Of a DNA stretch of 45,550 nucleotides, positions 7,993 through 14,914 are shown piece by piece. Both the position numbers and the translations under genes were made by a program. The notes under the pieces were generated by a model that was not told the origin of the DNA, made no database searches, and worked only from the letters and a program-made list of their open reading frames with translations. Position 1 is the first letter of the stretch. Every line of letters starts with the position of its first letter. Source of the stretch: Pseudomonas sp. K2I15. GTDB taxonomy: Bacteria > Pseudomonadota > Gammaproteobacteria > Pseudomonadales > Pseudomonadaceae. Location: NCBI RefSeq assembly GCF_002204795.1, contig NZ_NIXO01000052.1:1-45550 (forward strand), read 5' to 3'.

Positions 7993-8295
7993 ATGCGGAT
8001 AATCGCTCTATCTACCTTACGAATATTCTGGGAAAGCCATCCCGGCTGTATGGATGCCAAAACGCCGCTGGTCGAGTTGTATCGCCATATGGAAAAAGCC
8101 ATTTACCCAACGCCACAGGCCCTCAAGGCAGAGCTAAGAACCGCGAGCATTCTCAAAGGCGGCAGGGTTGTGTTCAACATAGGCGGCAACAAGTATCGAG
8201 TGATCATGGCGATCAATTATCAGCGACAGCTTGCCTTCATACGTTTCGTGGGGACCCATGCGCAGTACGATCAGATCAATGCGGAGACCGTGTGA
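7993..8295 (+). CDS. higB: Type II toxin, HigB-like mRNA interferase
   Basis: This 100-residue basic protein matches the HigB/RelE-type toxins (COG4680 group) that cleave mRNA on the ribosome. Readable family features are MRIIALSTLRIFWESHP at the start, the central GGRVVFNIGGNKYRVI strand pair and the terminal FIRFVGTHAQYDQINAETV, which carries the conserved His and Tyr. It is followed directly by the XRE antitoxin: its TGA (8293-8295) overlaps the antitoxin ATG (8295) by one base. Toxin-first order is typical of higBA and allows coupling. Base composition is less GC-rich than its neighbours, which fits a horizontally acquired accessory module. The GGGAGG ribosome site lies in a small hairpin. 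Confidence 0.88.
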   Translation: MRIIALSTLRIFWESHPGCMDAKTPLVELYRHMEKAIYPTPQALKAELRTASILKGGRVVFNIGGNKYRVIMAINYQRQLAFIRFVGTHAQYDQINAETV

Positions 8296-8651
8296 TGAAC
8301 ATCAAACCTATTCATTCCCAGGAAGAACTGGCCGCTGCGCTCGCGCGCGTCGAACAGATATGGGAAGCGCAAATCGGTTCGCCAGAGGGTGACGAGCTGG
8401 AAGTTCTCGCAATACTTATCGAAAAGTACGAAGCAGAGCACTATCCAATGCCGCCTTCGGACCCCATAGAAGCGATTAAATTTCGAATGGAGCAGTTAGG
8501 CATGACCGCCCGTGACCTGGAACCTTTTATAGGTCCGAGCGGGCGGGTTTCTGAAGTGCTGAATCATAAGCGTAAGCTGAGCTTGTCGATGATCAAACGC
8601 CTGCATGAAGGCTTGCGCATTCCTTATGAGAGTTTGCTTGCAGGGGTTTAG
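8295..8651 (+). CDS. higA: HigA-like XRE antitoxin
   Basis: This 118-residue antitoxin should bind and neutralise HigB and repress the shared promoter. The N-terminal 50 residues are acidic and helical (toxin-binding type). The C-terminal part holds a helix-turn-helix, about residues 55-105: KFRMEQLGMTARDLEPFIG, then GRVSEVLNHKRKLSLSMIKRLHEGL. I use the ATG at 8295, which overlaps the higB stop (TGATG). A GTG one codon earlier would also be in frame. The gene is followed by a REP doublet and the convergent thrH. No further toxin partner is nearby. Confidence 0.88.
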   Translation: MNIKPIHSQEELAAALARVEQIWEAQIGSPEGDELEVLAILIEKYEAEHYPMPPSDPIEAIKFRMEQLGMTARDLEPFIGPSGRVSEVLNHKRKLSLSMIKRLHEGLRIPYESLLAGV

Positions 8652-8676
8652 GCTGTGCAGTGGCCACACCGGCCCA

Positions 8677-8742
8677 ATCGCGGGCAAGCCCGGCTCCCAC
8701 ATGGACGCGCGGTCAACATGTGGGAGCTGGCTTGCCTGCGAT
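8677..8742. repeat. REP doublet of a divergent subtype
   Basis: The left unit is ATCGCGGGCAAGCC followed by CGGCTCCCACAT. The right unit is its inverted counterpart ATGTGGGAGCTGGCTTGCC then TGCGAT. The CCCACAT tails face inward over a 13-bp loop. Unit sequence and orientation differ from the GAGCGGGCTTGCTCGC copies elsewhere in the window. It fills the space between the convergent higA and thrH. Confidence 0.8.
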
Positions 8743-8767
8743 GAGGCAATCAGCCCCGCTAAATAAC

Positions 8768-9385
8768 TTACAGGCTCAACGGCCGATTCGACGCCTTGAT
8801 GAACTCTTTCTTCAGATCCTCAAACGTATGCACCGCCGGGAACTGCGGGAACTCGCGAATCACGTTCTCCGGCGCATGGAACAGAATCCCGCGGTCTGCT
8901 TCACCCAGCATGGTGGTGTCGTTGTAGGAATCTCCGGCTGCAATCACCCGGTAGTACAGGGTCTTGAAGGCCAACACCGACTGACGCTTGGGATCTTTCT
9001 GACGCAGCTGGTAGCTCACCACCCGGTCGTTCTCGTCGGTGATCAGCCGATGGCACAGCAGCGTCGGGAAGCCCAGTTGGCGCATCAGCGGCTGGGAGAA
9101 CTCATAGAACGTGTCCGACAGAATCACCACCTGGAAACGCTCGCGCAGCCAGTTGACAAACTCGATGGCGCCGTCCAAAGGCTTGAGGGTGGCGATCACT
9201 GCCTGGATATCCGACAGCTTCAGCCCGTGCTCATCCAGAATGCGCAGGCGCTGTTTCATCAGCACGTCGTAGTCGGGAATGTCCCGGGTGGTGGCCCGCA
9301 AGGACTCAATACCGGTTTTTTCGGCGAAGGCGATCCATATTTCCGGGACCAGCACCCCTTCCAGGTCGAGACAGGCAATTTCCAC
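8768..9385 (-). CDS. thrH: ThrH: phosphoserine phosphatase / homoserine phosphotransferase
   Basis: ThrH is a HAD-superfamily enzyme that dephosphorylates phosphoserine and can transfer the phosphate to homoserine, linking serine and threonine synthesis. The 205-residue protein shows HAD motif I as LDLEG (D7, E9), motif II as ILSDTF (S90-D91) and motif III as GDSYND (D152). I chose GTG 9385 because GGGAGTG lies just upstream and the resulting MEIACLDLEG start and 205-aa length fit known ThrH. An ATG at 9424 would add 13 residues with no ribosome site. It is divergent from cysH with 152 bp between the two starts. Confidence 0.93.
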   Translation of the reverse strand: MEIACLDLEGVLVPEIWIAFAEKTGIESLRATTRDIPDYDVLMKQRLRILDEHGLKLSDIQAVIATLKPLDGAIEFVNWLRERFQVVILSDTFYEFSQPLMRQLGFPTLLCHRLITDENDRVVSYQLRQKDPKRQSVLAFKTLYYRVIAAGDSYNDTTMLGEADRGILFHAPENVIREFPQFPAVHTFEDLKKEFIKASNRPLSL

Positions 9386-9537
9386 AAGACACTCCCATTT
9401 GAAGTTATTGAGTTGAGCGAGCAAAAGGACTGCCGAACTCTAGCGATTCACGCTGGCCGCCGCAACGCAGGCGGGATTTTGTTACCATCGCCCCCCTATA
9501 GAGCGCTAAGCGCCATTGACCTGTAGGAACCGTCCTG

Positions 9538-10272
9538 ATGAACCAAGCCTTCGACGTCGCTGAACTCGCTGCGACTTACGCCAACAAATCCGCCCAGGAC
9601 ATTCTCAAGCTGGCTTTCAGCCAGTTTGGCGACGACCTGTGGATCTCTTTCAGCGGCGCCGAGGACGTGGTGCTGGTAGACATGGCCTGGAAGCTGAACA
9701 AGAACGTCAAGGTGTTCAGCCTCGACACCGGCCGCCTGCACCCGGAAACCTACCGGTTTATCGAGCAGGTACGTGAGTTCTATAAGATCGACATCGAGCT
9801 GATCTCGCCGGACCAGAGCAAGCTGGAACCCTTCGTCAAGGAAAAGGGCCTGTTCAGTTTCTACAAGGACGGCCATGGCGAATGCTGTGGCGTGCGCAAG
9901 ATCGAGCCGCTGCGCCGCAAGCTTTCCGGCGTGAGCGCCTGGGCCACCGGCCAGCGCCGCGACCAGAGCCCCGGCACCCGCAGCCAGGTGGCCGCGCTGG
10001 AAATCGACACCGCCTTCTCCACCCCGGAACGCACCCTGTACAAGTTCAACCCCCTGGCGCAGATGACCAGTGAGGAAGTCTGGGGTTACATCCGTATGCT
10101 GGAGCTGCCGTACAACAGCCTGCATGAGCGCGGTTTTATCAGCATTGGCTGTGAGCCATGCACCCGTGCGGTGTTGCCGAACCAGCACGAACGCGAAGGC
10201 CGTTGGTGGTGGGAAGAAGCAACCCAAAAGGAATGCGGGCTGCACGCCGGGAACATCATCAGCAAGGCGTAA
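9538..10272 (+). CDS. cysH: Adenylyl-sulfate (APS/PAPS) reductase
   Basis: CysH reduces adenylyl sulfate to sulfite with thioredoxin in cysteine biosynthesis. The 244-residue protein has the ATP-pyrophosphatase-like fold: SFSGAEDVVL near residue 38 (P-loop-like) and FSLDTGRLHPETY near 60. The cysteine set C116-C117, C205 and C208 (GCEPC) is that of [4Fe-4S] enzymes, and C233 in ECGLH is the catalytic cysteine. Together they indicate the APS-using bacterial type found in Pseudomonas rather than the cluster-free E. coli PAPS enzyme. Start ATG 9538 has TAGGA upstream. A terminator-like hairpin follows at 10299. Confidence 0.95.
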   Translation: MNQAFDVAELAATYANKSAQDILKLAFSQFGDDLWISFSGAEDVVLVDMAWKLNKNVKVFSLDTGRLHPETYRFIEQVREFYKIDIELISPDQSKLEPFVKEKGLFSFYKDGHGECCGVRKIEPLRRKLSGVSAWATGQRRDQSPGTRSQVAALEIDTAFSTPERTLYKFNPLAQMTSEEVWGYIRMLELPYNSLHERGFISIGCEPCTRAVLPNQHEREGRWWWEEATQKECGLHAGNIISKA

Positions 10273-10624
10273 CACCAGGGCCTAAAACCTGTACACAGAA
10301 ATGTCACCATCGGTGCCATTTTTGTGTGCACTTATCAAATCCTGCACCGAAAAGTTACATCCTCTCTCGCTGCACCTCTTCTTCAATCCTCTCCCATCTC
10401 TGCGCTACAAAATAAATAGCTGTTCAAACGGTCAATTTATATCGCTTTAAATTCAGCCGGTTATTTCCAATCACTCTAAAAACAAAATCCTCAGCCGATT
10501 TCCCCGGCGAAAATCTGGCACGCATGTGGCTTAAGGCAAAACACACTTTGTATACAATCAATAAAAAATATACATACACTTTGACGTCAGCCGCTCTCCT
10601 GCTGATGTCCAGGAGCCTGCCGGA
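10273..10624 (+). promoter_or_regulatory. Intergenic region upstream of the NCS1 permease, with palindrome
   Basis: This 352-bp gap holds the cysH terminator at its left end and then an AT-rich promoter region. TTGTATACAA at 10548-10557 is a perfect 10-bp palindrome of the kind bound by GntR/FadR-type regulators, 68 bp before the permease start. I see no further gene. Confidence 0.4.
10299..10323 (+). terminator. Probable terminator of cysH
   Basis: AAATGtCACC, loop ATC, GGTGcCATTT, then TTT: a 9-pair stem with one internal mismatch, ending in a T run 27 bp after the cysH stop. Confidence 0.55.
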
Positions 10625-12154
10625 ATGCGTACAAGTCTCCCCAATAACATCGCACTGGATCTGCCCTCCTCCCCCCTGCCCCCCGAGGCCGCGAGTCCCG
10701 GCCCGTTGGTACTCAGCCCACGCCTGCACAACAAGGACCTGGCGCCCACCAAGGCCGAAGGCCGACGTTGGGGCCGCTATAGCATCTTTGCCTTGTGGAC
10801 CAACGATGTGCACAACATCGCCAACTATTCCTTCGCCATCGGCTTGTATGCATTAGGCCTTGGCGGCTGGCAGATTCTGCTGTCCCTGGGGATCGGCGCG
10901 GCGCTGGTGTACTTCTTCATGAACCTGTCGGGCTATATGGGGCAGAAGACCGGCGTACCGTTTCCGGTGATCAGCCGCATCAGTTTCGGCATCCACGGCG
11001 CACAAATTCCGGCGCTGATTCGCGCGGTGATCGCGATCGCCTGGTTCGGGATTCAGACCTACCTCGCCTCGGTGGTTTTCCGCGTGCTGTTGAGCGCGGT
11101 TCATCCAGGTTTTGCCGACTACGACCACAACTCGATCCTCGGCTTGTCGACCCTCGGCTGGGCGTGTTTTGTGGCGATCTGGTTGGTGCAGCTCGCCATC
11201 CTCGCCTACGGCATGGAGATGGTGCGCCGCTATGAAGCTTTCGCCGGGCCGGTGATTTTGCTCACGGTGGCGTCCCTGGCCGGTTGGATGTATTTCCAGG
11301 CCGACGGCCATATCGCCTGGTCGATCCGCGAGCCACTGACCGGTGGTGAGATGTGGCGCAATATCTTTGCCGGCGGCGCACTGTGGCTGGCGATCTACGG
11401 CACGCTGATCCTGAATTTCTGCGACTTCGCCCGCTCCTCGCCATGCCGCAAAACCATCAAGGTCGGCAACTTCTGGGGCCTGCCGGTGAATATTCTGGTG
11501 TTCGCCGCCATCACGGTGCTGCTGTGCGGCGGGCAGTTCCACCTCAATGGCCGGGTGATCGAAAGCCCCACGGAAATCATCGCGGCAATTCCCAATACGT
11601 TCTTCCTGGTGTTGGGCTGCCTGGCGTTCCTGATCGTGACCGTGGCGGTGAACATCATGGCCAACTTCGTCGCACCGGCTTTTGTGTTGAGCAACCTGGC
11701 GCCCAAGTACCTGAACTTCCGCCGCGCCGGGCTGATCAGCGCCACCGTGGCGGTGCTGATCCTGCCGTGGAACCTCTACAACAGCCCGCTGGTGATCGTG
11801 TATTTCCTCTCGGGGCTGGGCGCTTTGTTGGGGCCGTTGTACGGGGTGATCATGGTCGACTACTGGTTGATCCGCAAAAGCCAGGTGGATGTGCTGCAGC
11901 TGTATAGCGAAGACCCGAAGGGTGTTTATTACTACAGCCGTGGCGTCAATTTGCGCGCCGTAGCGGCCTTTATTCCTGCGGCGGTGATCGCCATTCTCCT
12001 CGCCCTGCTGCCCGGTTTCGCCCATGTCTCGCCGTTCTCCTGGCTGATTGGCGCCGGTATTGCAGGGCTGCTGTACCTGCTGTTCGCCAAGCGCCAGCCG
12101 TATTACGCCGACGTGAGCGGCGAAAGCATTGCAGTCGATAACGTCAGTCATTAA
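10625..12154 (+). CDS. NCS1-family nucleobase/allantoin/hydantoin permease
   Basis: The 509-residue inner-membrane transporter has about 12 hydrophobic helices. A family-typical N-terminal segment precedes TM1 (RLHNKDLAPTKAEGRRWG, then SIFALWTNDVHNIANYSFAIGL), which carries the substrate/sodium-site region of NCS1 carriers. TM3 includes the ISRISFGIHGAQIPALIRA pattern. This subfamily imports allantoin, uracil, hydantoins or related ring compounds with a cation. The gene is followed 13 bp later by a hydantoin/allantoin-type racemase, so the substrate is likely a hydantoin-like compound (inference). No ring-opening hydrolase is adjacent, so the catabolic genes must be elsewhere. Start ATG 10625 is given by the translation; its Shine-Dalgarno (AGGAGC) is at 10609-10614. 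Confidence 0.9.
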   Translation: MRTSLPNNIALDLPSSPLPPEAASPGPLVLSPRLHNKDLAPTKAEGRRWGRYSIFALWTNDVHNIANYSFAIGLYALGLGGWQILLSLGIGAALVYFFMNLSGYMGQKTGVPFPVISRISFGIHGAQIPALIRAVIAIAWFGIQTYLASVVFRVLLSAVHPGFADYDHNSILGLSTLGWACFVAIWLVQLAILAYGMEMVRRYEAFAGPVILLTVASLAGWMYFQADGHIAWSIREPLTGGEMWRNIFAGGALWLAIYGTLILNFCDFARSSPCRKTIKVGNFWGLPVNILVFAAITVLLCGGQFHLNGRVIESPTEIIAAIPNTFFLVLGCLAFLIVTVAVNIMANFVAPAFVLSNLAPKYLNFRRAGLISATVAVLILPWNLYNSPLVIVYFLSGLGALLGPLYGVIMVDYWLIRKSQVDVLQLYSEDPKGVYYYSRGVNLRAVAAFIPAAVIAILLALLPGFAHVSPFSWLIGAGIAGLLYLLFAKRQPYYADVSGESIAVDNVSH

Positions 12155-12167
12155 GTAAGGACATTCC

Positions 12168-12896
12168 ATGCGCATCCTTGTGGTCAACGTCAACACCACC
12201 GAATCCATCACCGAGGCCATCGCCAAACAGGCGCGGGCGGTGGCCTCCCCAGGCACCGAGATTGTCGGGCTGACCCCGTTTTTTGGTGCCGAATCGGTGG
12301 AAGGCAATTTTGAAAGCTACTTGGCGGCCATCGCGGTGATGGACCGGGTAATGGCCTACGACCAGCCGTTCGACGCGGTAATCCAGGCCGGTTACGGCGA
12401 GCATGGCCGCGAAGGCTTGCAGGAGTTGCTCAACGTACCGGTGGTGGACATCACCGAAGCGGCGGCCAGCACCGCGATGTTCCTCGGGCATGCCTACTCG
12501 GTGGTGACCACCCTGGACCGCACCGTGCCGCTGATCGAAGACCGGCTGAAGCTGGCCGGTTTGTATCAGCGCTGCGCGTCGGTGCGGGCCAGCGGCATGG
12601 CGGTGCTGGAACTGGAAGAAGACCCGCTGCGGGCCATGGAGGCCATCGTGCGCCAGGCCGAACTGGCGATCAGCGAAGACAAGGCCGAAGTGATCTGCCT
12701 GGGCTGCGGCGGCATGGCCGGGCTGGATGAACAGATTCGCTACCGCACGGGTGTGCCGGTGGTGGACGGTGTGACCGCAGCGGTGACGATTGCCGAGGGA
12801 TTGGTGCGGCTGGGGCTGTCGACCTCGAAGATCCGCACGTATGCGACGCCGAGGCCGAAGAAGGTGATTGGCTGGCCCGGAAAGTTCGGACACTGA
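12168..12896 (+). CDS. Asp/Glu/hydantoin (allantoin) racemase family protein
   Basis: The 242-residue cytosolic protein has the two-domain Asp/Glu racemase fold and opens with MRILVVNVNTTESIT, typical of hydantoin and allantoin racemases. The second active-site region ICLGCGGMAG carries C177 and C180. The first catalytic position, usually Cys in a (C/G)FGDPG segment, reads A74-G75-Y76-G77-E78-H79-G80 here, so the classic two-cysteine pair looks incomplete. It may therefore act on a different ring compound or be a different isomerase or lyase. Co-directional with the NCS1 permease (13 bp gap, TAAGGA ribosome site), which suggests uptake followed by racemisation. The final PKKVIGWPGKFGH tail is unremarkable. 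Confidence 0.82.
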   Translation: MRILVVNVNTTESITEAIAKQARAVASPGTEIVGLTPFFGAESVEGNFESYLAAIAVMDRVMAYDQPFDAVIQAGYGEHGREGLQELLNVPVVDITEAAASTAMFLGHAYSVVTTLDRTVPLIEDRLKLAGLYQRCASVRASGMAVLELEEDPLRAMEAIVRQAELAISEDKAEVICLGCGGMAGLDEQIRYRTGVPVVDGVTAAVTIAEGLVRLGLSTSKIRTYATPRPKKVIGWPGKFGH

Positions 12897-12903
12897 AGAT
12901 CCG

Positions 12904-12995
12904 AAATGTGGCGCTTGCTCGCGAAGGCGGTGTGACAGTCACCAGATGTATCGACTGATCCACCGCCTTCGCGAGCAAGCCCGCTCCCACATTTT
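12904..12995. repeat. REPIN between racemase and LysR genes
   Basis: AAATGTGGCGCTTGCTCGCGAA at the left and its inverted partner TTCGCGAGCAAGCCCGCTCC plus CACATTT at the right enclose the loop ggcggtgtgacagtcaccagatg... The loop matches the copies at 1-72 and 37425-37533. It sits between convergent genes. Confidence 0.88.
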
Positions 12996-13009
12996 GATCC
13001 CCGCAAGGA

Positions 13010-13933
13010 TCAAATAGCACTGAACCGCTGCCCCAGCTCGCGCTCGACAAACTGCTCCAGGATGAAATCCACAAACGCCCGGGTCTTGCCGGGCAGCAGT
13101 TTGTGTTCGGCGTAGTACAGCGAGATGTTGCCGTCGTCGACGTACCAGTCGGGCAGCACTCGCACCAGTTGGCCGCTGTCGAGGAACGGCACCGCCATCG
13201 GCATGCTGACCAGCGCAATCCCCAGGCCTTGGGCGCTGGCGCAGCAGGCGGCGCCGGAGTCGCTCATGGTCATGCGCGGTTTGAGCACCAGCGGGCGCTG
13301 TTCGCGGCTGCGGTGGGTCAGTTGCCAGGAACGCACGCGCCCGGTTTGCGGAGAGCGGATCAGGATGCCGTTGCACAGCGACAAGTCTTCGGGCGCGAGC
13401 ACCGGCTTGCGTTTGGCCAGATACTCCGGTGAGGCCAGCAGGATCCGGTGCGCCGGTGCCAGCTTGCGCGCGACCACGCCTTGGGGCAGCTCAAAACCAC
13501 CGCCAATCGCGGCATCGAAGCCTTGGCCGATCAGGTCCACCTGACGGTTATCGAAATGCCAGTCGGGATTGATGTCGGGAAAACGCTTTAGAAACTCCCC
13601 AAGCAACGGCACCACGTAGCGGGTACCGAACACGGTGCCCATGCTCACTTTCAGCGTGCCTACGGGCCGCCCTTCGGCGCTGGCCAGATTCGCCACGGCG
13701 TTTTGAATGACCGTGAGGCTGGCGCTGACTTCTTCCAGGAACAGCTTGCCGGCTTCGGTCAGGGTCAGCCGACGAGTGCTACGCTGGAAAAGCCTTACAC
13801 CGAGCCGCGCCTCCAACTTGGCCACGCTCTTGCCCACGGCCGCCGGGGTCAGGCTCAGGTGCCGGGCGGCTTCGGCAAAACTGCCACCTTCGGCGCTGCG
13901 CACGAAGCATTCGATACTGCCAAAGCTTTCCAT
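13010..13933 (-). CDS. LysR-family transcriptional regulator
   Basis: The 307-residue protein has the N-terminal winged helix-turn-helix (residues 1-60: FVRSAEGGSFAEAARHLSLTP then AAVGKSVAKLEARLGVRLFQR) and a C-terminal periplasmic-binding-like effector domain (about 90-295). It is divergent from the SDR reductase gene at 14048, the classic LysR arrangement, so that gene is the likely target (inference). The 114-bp gap contains TAAAC-N5-GTTTA at 13946-13960, a candidate LysR-type site. Effector not predictable. The closest general type is the group that regulates quinone- or aldehyde-related reductases. Confidence 0.9.
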   Translation of the reverse strand: MESFGSIECFVRSAEGGSFAEAARHLSLTPAAVGKSVAKLEARLGVRLFQRSTRRLTLTEAGKLFLEEVSASLTVIQNAVANLASAEGRPVGTLKVSMGTVFGTRYVVPLLGEFLKRFPDINPDWHFDNRQVDLIGQGFDAAIGGGFELPQGVVARKLAPAHRILLASPEYLAKRKPVLAPEDLSLCNGILIRSPQTGRVRSWQLTHRSREQRPLVLKPRMTMSDSGAACCASAQGLGIALVSMPMAVPFLDSGQLVRVLPDWYVDDGNISLYYAEHKLLPGKTRAFVDFILEQFVERELGQRFSAI

Positions 13934-13945
13934 ATCGCCTCATTC

Positions 13946-13960
13946 TAAACTTTTGGTTTA
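13946..13960. promoter_or_regulatory. Candidate LysR operator between LysR and SDR genes
   Basis: TAAAC, 5-bp spacer, GTTTA is an interrupted palindrome 13 bp upstream of the LysR start codon, in the divergent promoter region. It fits a LysR T-N11/13-A site. Confidence 0.35.
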
Positions 13961-14047
13961 CACAGACTATAGCAATCACGGTCTACCGGGGGCGCCGAGG
14001 GAGGTCGATACTCGACCCCAACCTCAACACACCTTTTGGAGAACGAC

Positions 14048-14794
14048 ATGACCACACAGAACCTCAGCGGCAAAGTCGCCTTGATCCAGGGCGGTTCCCG
14101 CGGTATCGGCGCCGCCATCGTCAAGCGCCTGGCCGCACAGGGCGCAGCTGTTGCCTTTACCTACGTCAGCTCGGCCGCCAAGGCTGAAGAATTGCAGAAC
14201 AGCGTGATCAGCGAAGGCGGCAAAGCCCTGGCGATTCATGCCGACAGCGCCGACGCAGACGCCATCCGCAGCGCCGTCAACGCCACCGTCAAGGCATTCG
14301 GGCGCCTGGATATCCTGGTCAACAACGCAGGCGTCTTGGCCGTCGGCCCGCTGGAAGATTTCAAGCTGGAAGACTTCGACCGCACCCTCGCCATCAACGT
14401 ACGCAGCGTGTTTGTGGCCACCCAGGAAGCCGCCCGGCACATGGGCGAAGGCGGCCGCATCATCAACATCGGCAGCACCAACGCCGAACGCATGCCGTTT
14501 GCCGGTGGCGGCCCGTACGCCATGAGTAAATCGGCGCTGGTAGGCCTGACCAAAGGCCTGGCGCGCGACCTGGGGCCACGTGGCATCACCATCAATAACG
14601 TGCAGCCAGGCCCGGTGGACACCGACATGAACCCGGCAAACGGTGATTTCGCCGAGAGCCTGATCGGCTTCATGGCCGTGGGCCGTTATGGCCACGTGGA
14701 AGAGATCGCCAGTTTCGTGGCTTACCTGGTGGGCCCTGAAGCCGGCTATATCACTGGCGCCAGCCTGACCATCGACGGTGGCTTCAGCGCCTAA
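14048..14794 (+). CDS. SDR-family NAD(P)-dependent oxidoreductase
   Basis: The 248-residue classical short-chain dehydrogenase/reductase shows the cofactor motif GGSRGIG (15-21), NNAG near 93, a catalytic Ser near 144 (IGSTNAERMPF), and Y157/K161 in YAMSK. The C-terminal ITGASLTIDGGFSA is standard. The family reduces ketones or oxidises alcohols; the substrate cannot be told from sequence. The FabG-like length and features do not prove a fatty-acid role, because no fatty-acid genes are nearby. I chose ATG 14048 (MTTQNLSGK) with GGAG at 14038-14041; ATG 14036 upstream has no ribosome site. It is divergent from a LysR gene that probably controls it. Confidence 0.9.
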   Translation: MTTQNLSGKVALIQGGSRGIGAAIVKRLAAQGAAVAFTYVSSAAKAEELQNSVISEGGKALAIHADSADADAIRSAVNATVKAFGRLDILVNNAGVLAVGPLEDFKLEDFDRTLAINVRSVFVATQEAARHMGEGGRIINIGSTNAERMPFAGGGPYAMSKSALVGLTKGLARDLGPRGITINNVQPGPVDTDMNPANGDFAESLIGFMAVGRYGHVEEIASFVAYLVGPEAGYITGASLTIDGGFSA

Positions 14795-14870
14795 GCGTGC
14801 GCTGCGACAACACACCGCGCTCCGACCTTGGTCGACACTGACTAACGTCAAGCATCATGCGAGACTGTTC

Positions 14871-14893
14871 GCCCGGGCCGGGAATGCCCGGGC
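14871..14893 (+). terminator. GC-rich hairpin after the SDR gene
   Basis: GCCCGGG (14871-14877) pairs with CCCGGGC (14887-14893) around a 9-base loop, followed by GTTCTT. The T run is weak, so termination is uncertain; it is 22 bp before the sensor kinase start. Confidence 0.4.
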
Positions 14894-14914
14894 GTTCTTA
14901 TGTCTGGAGTTCTC

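Noticed and set aside
10853..12307. 484-codon minus-strand open frame across the permease gene
   Set aside because: Shadow frame with Gln/His/Arg-rich composition. The plus-strand NCS1 permease is convincing.
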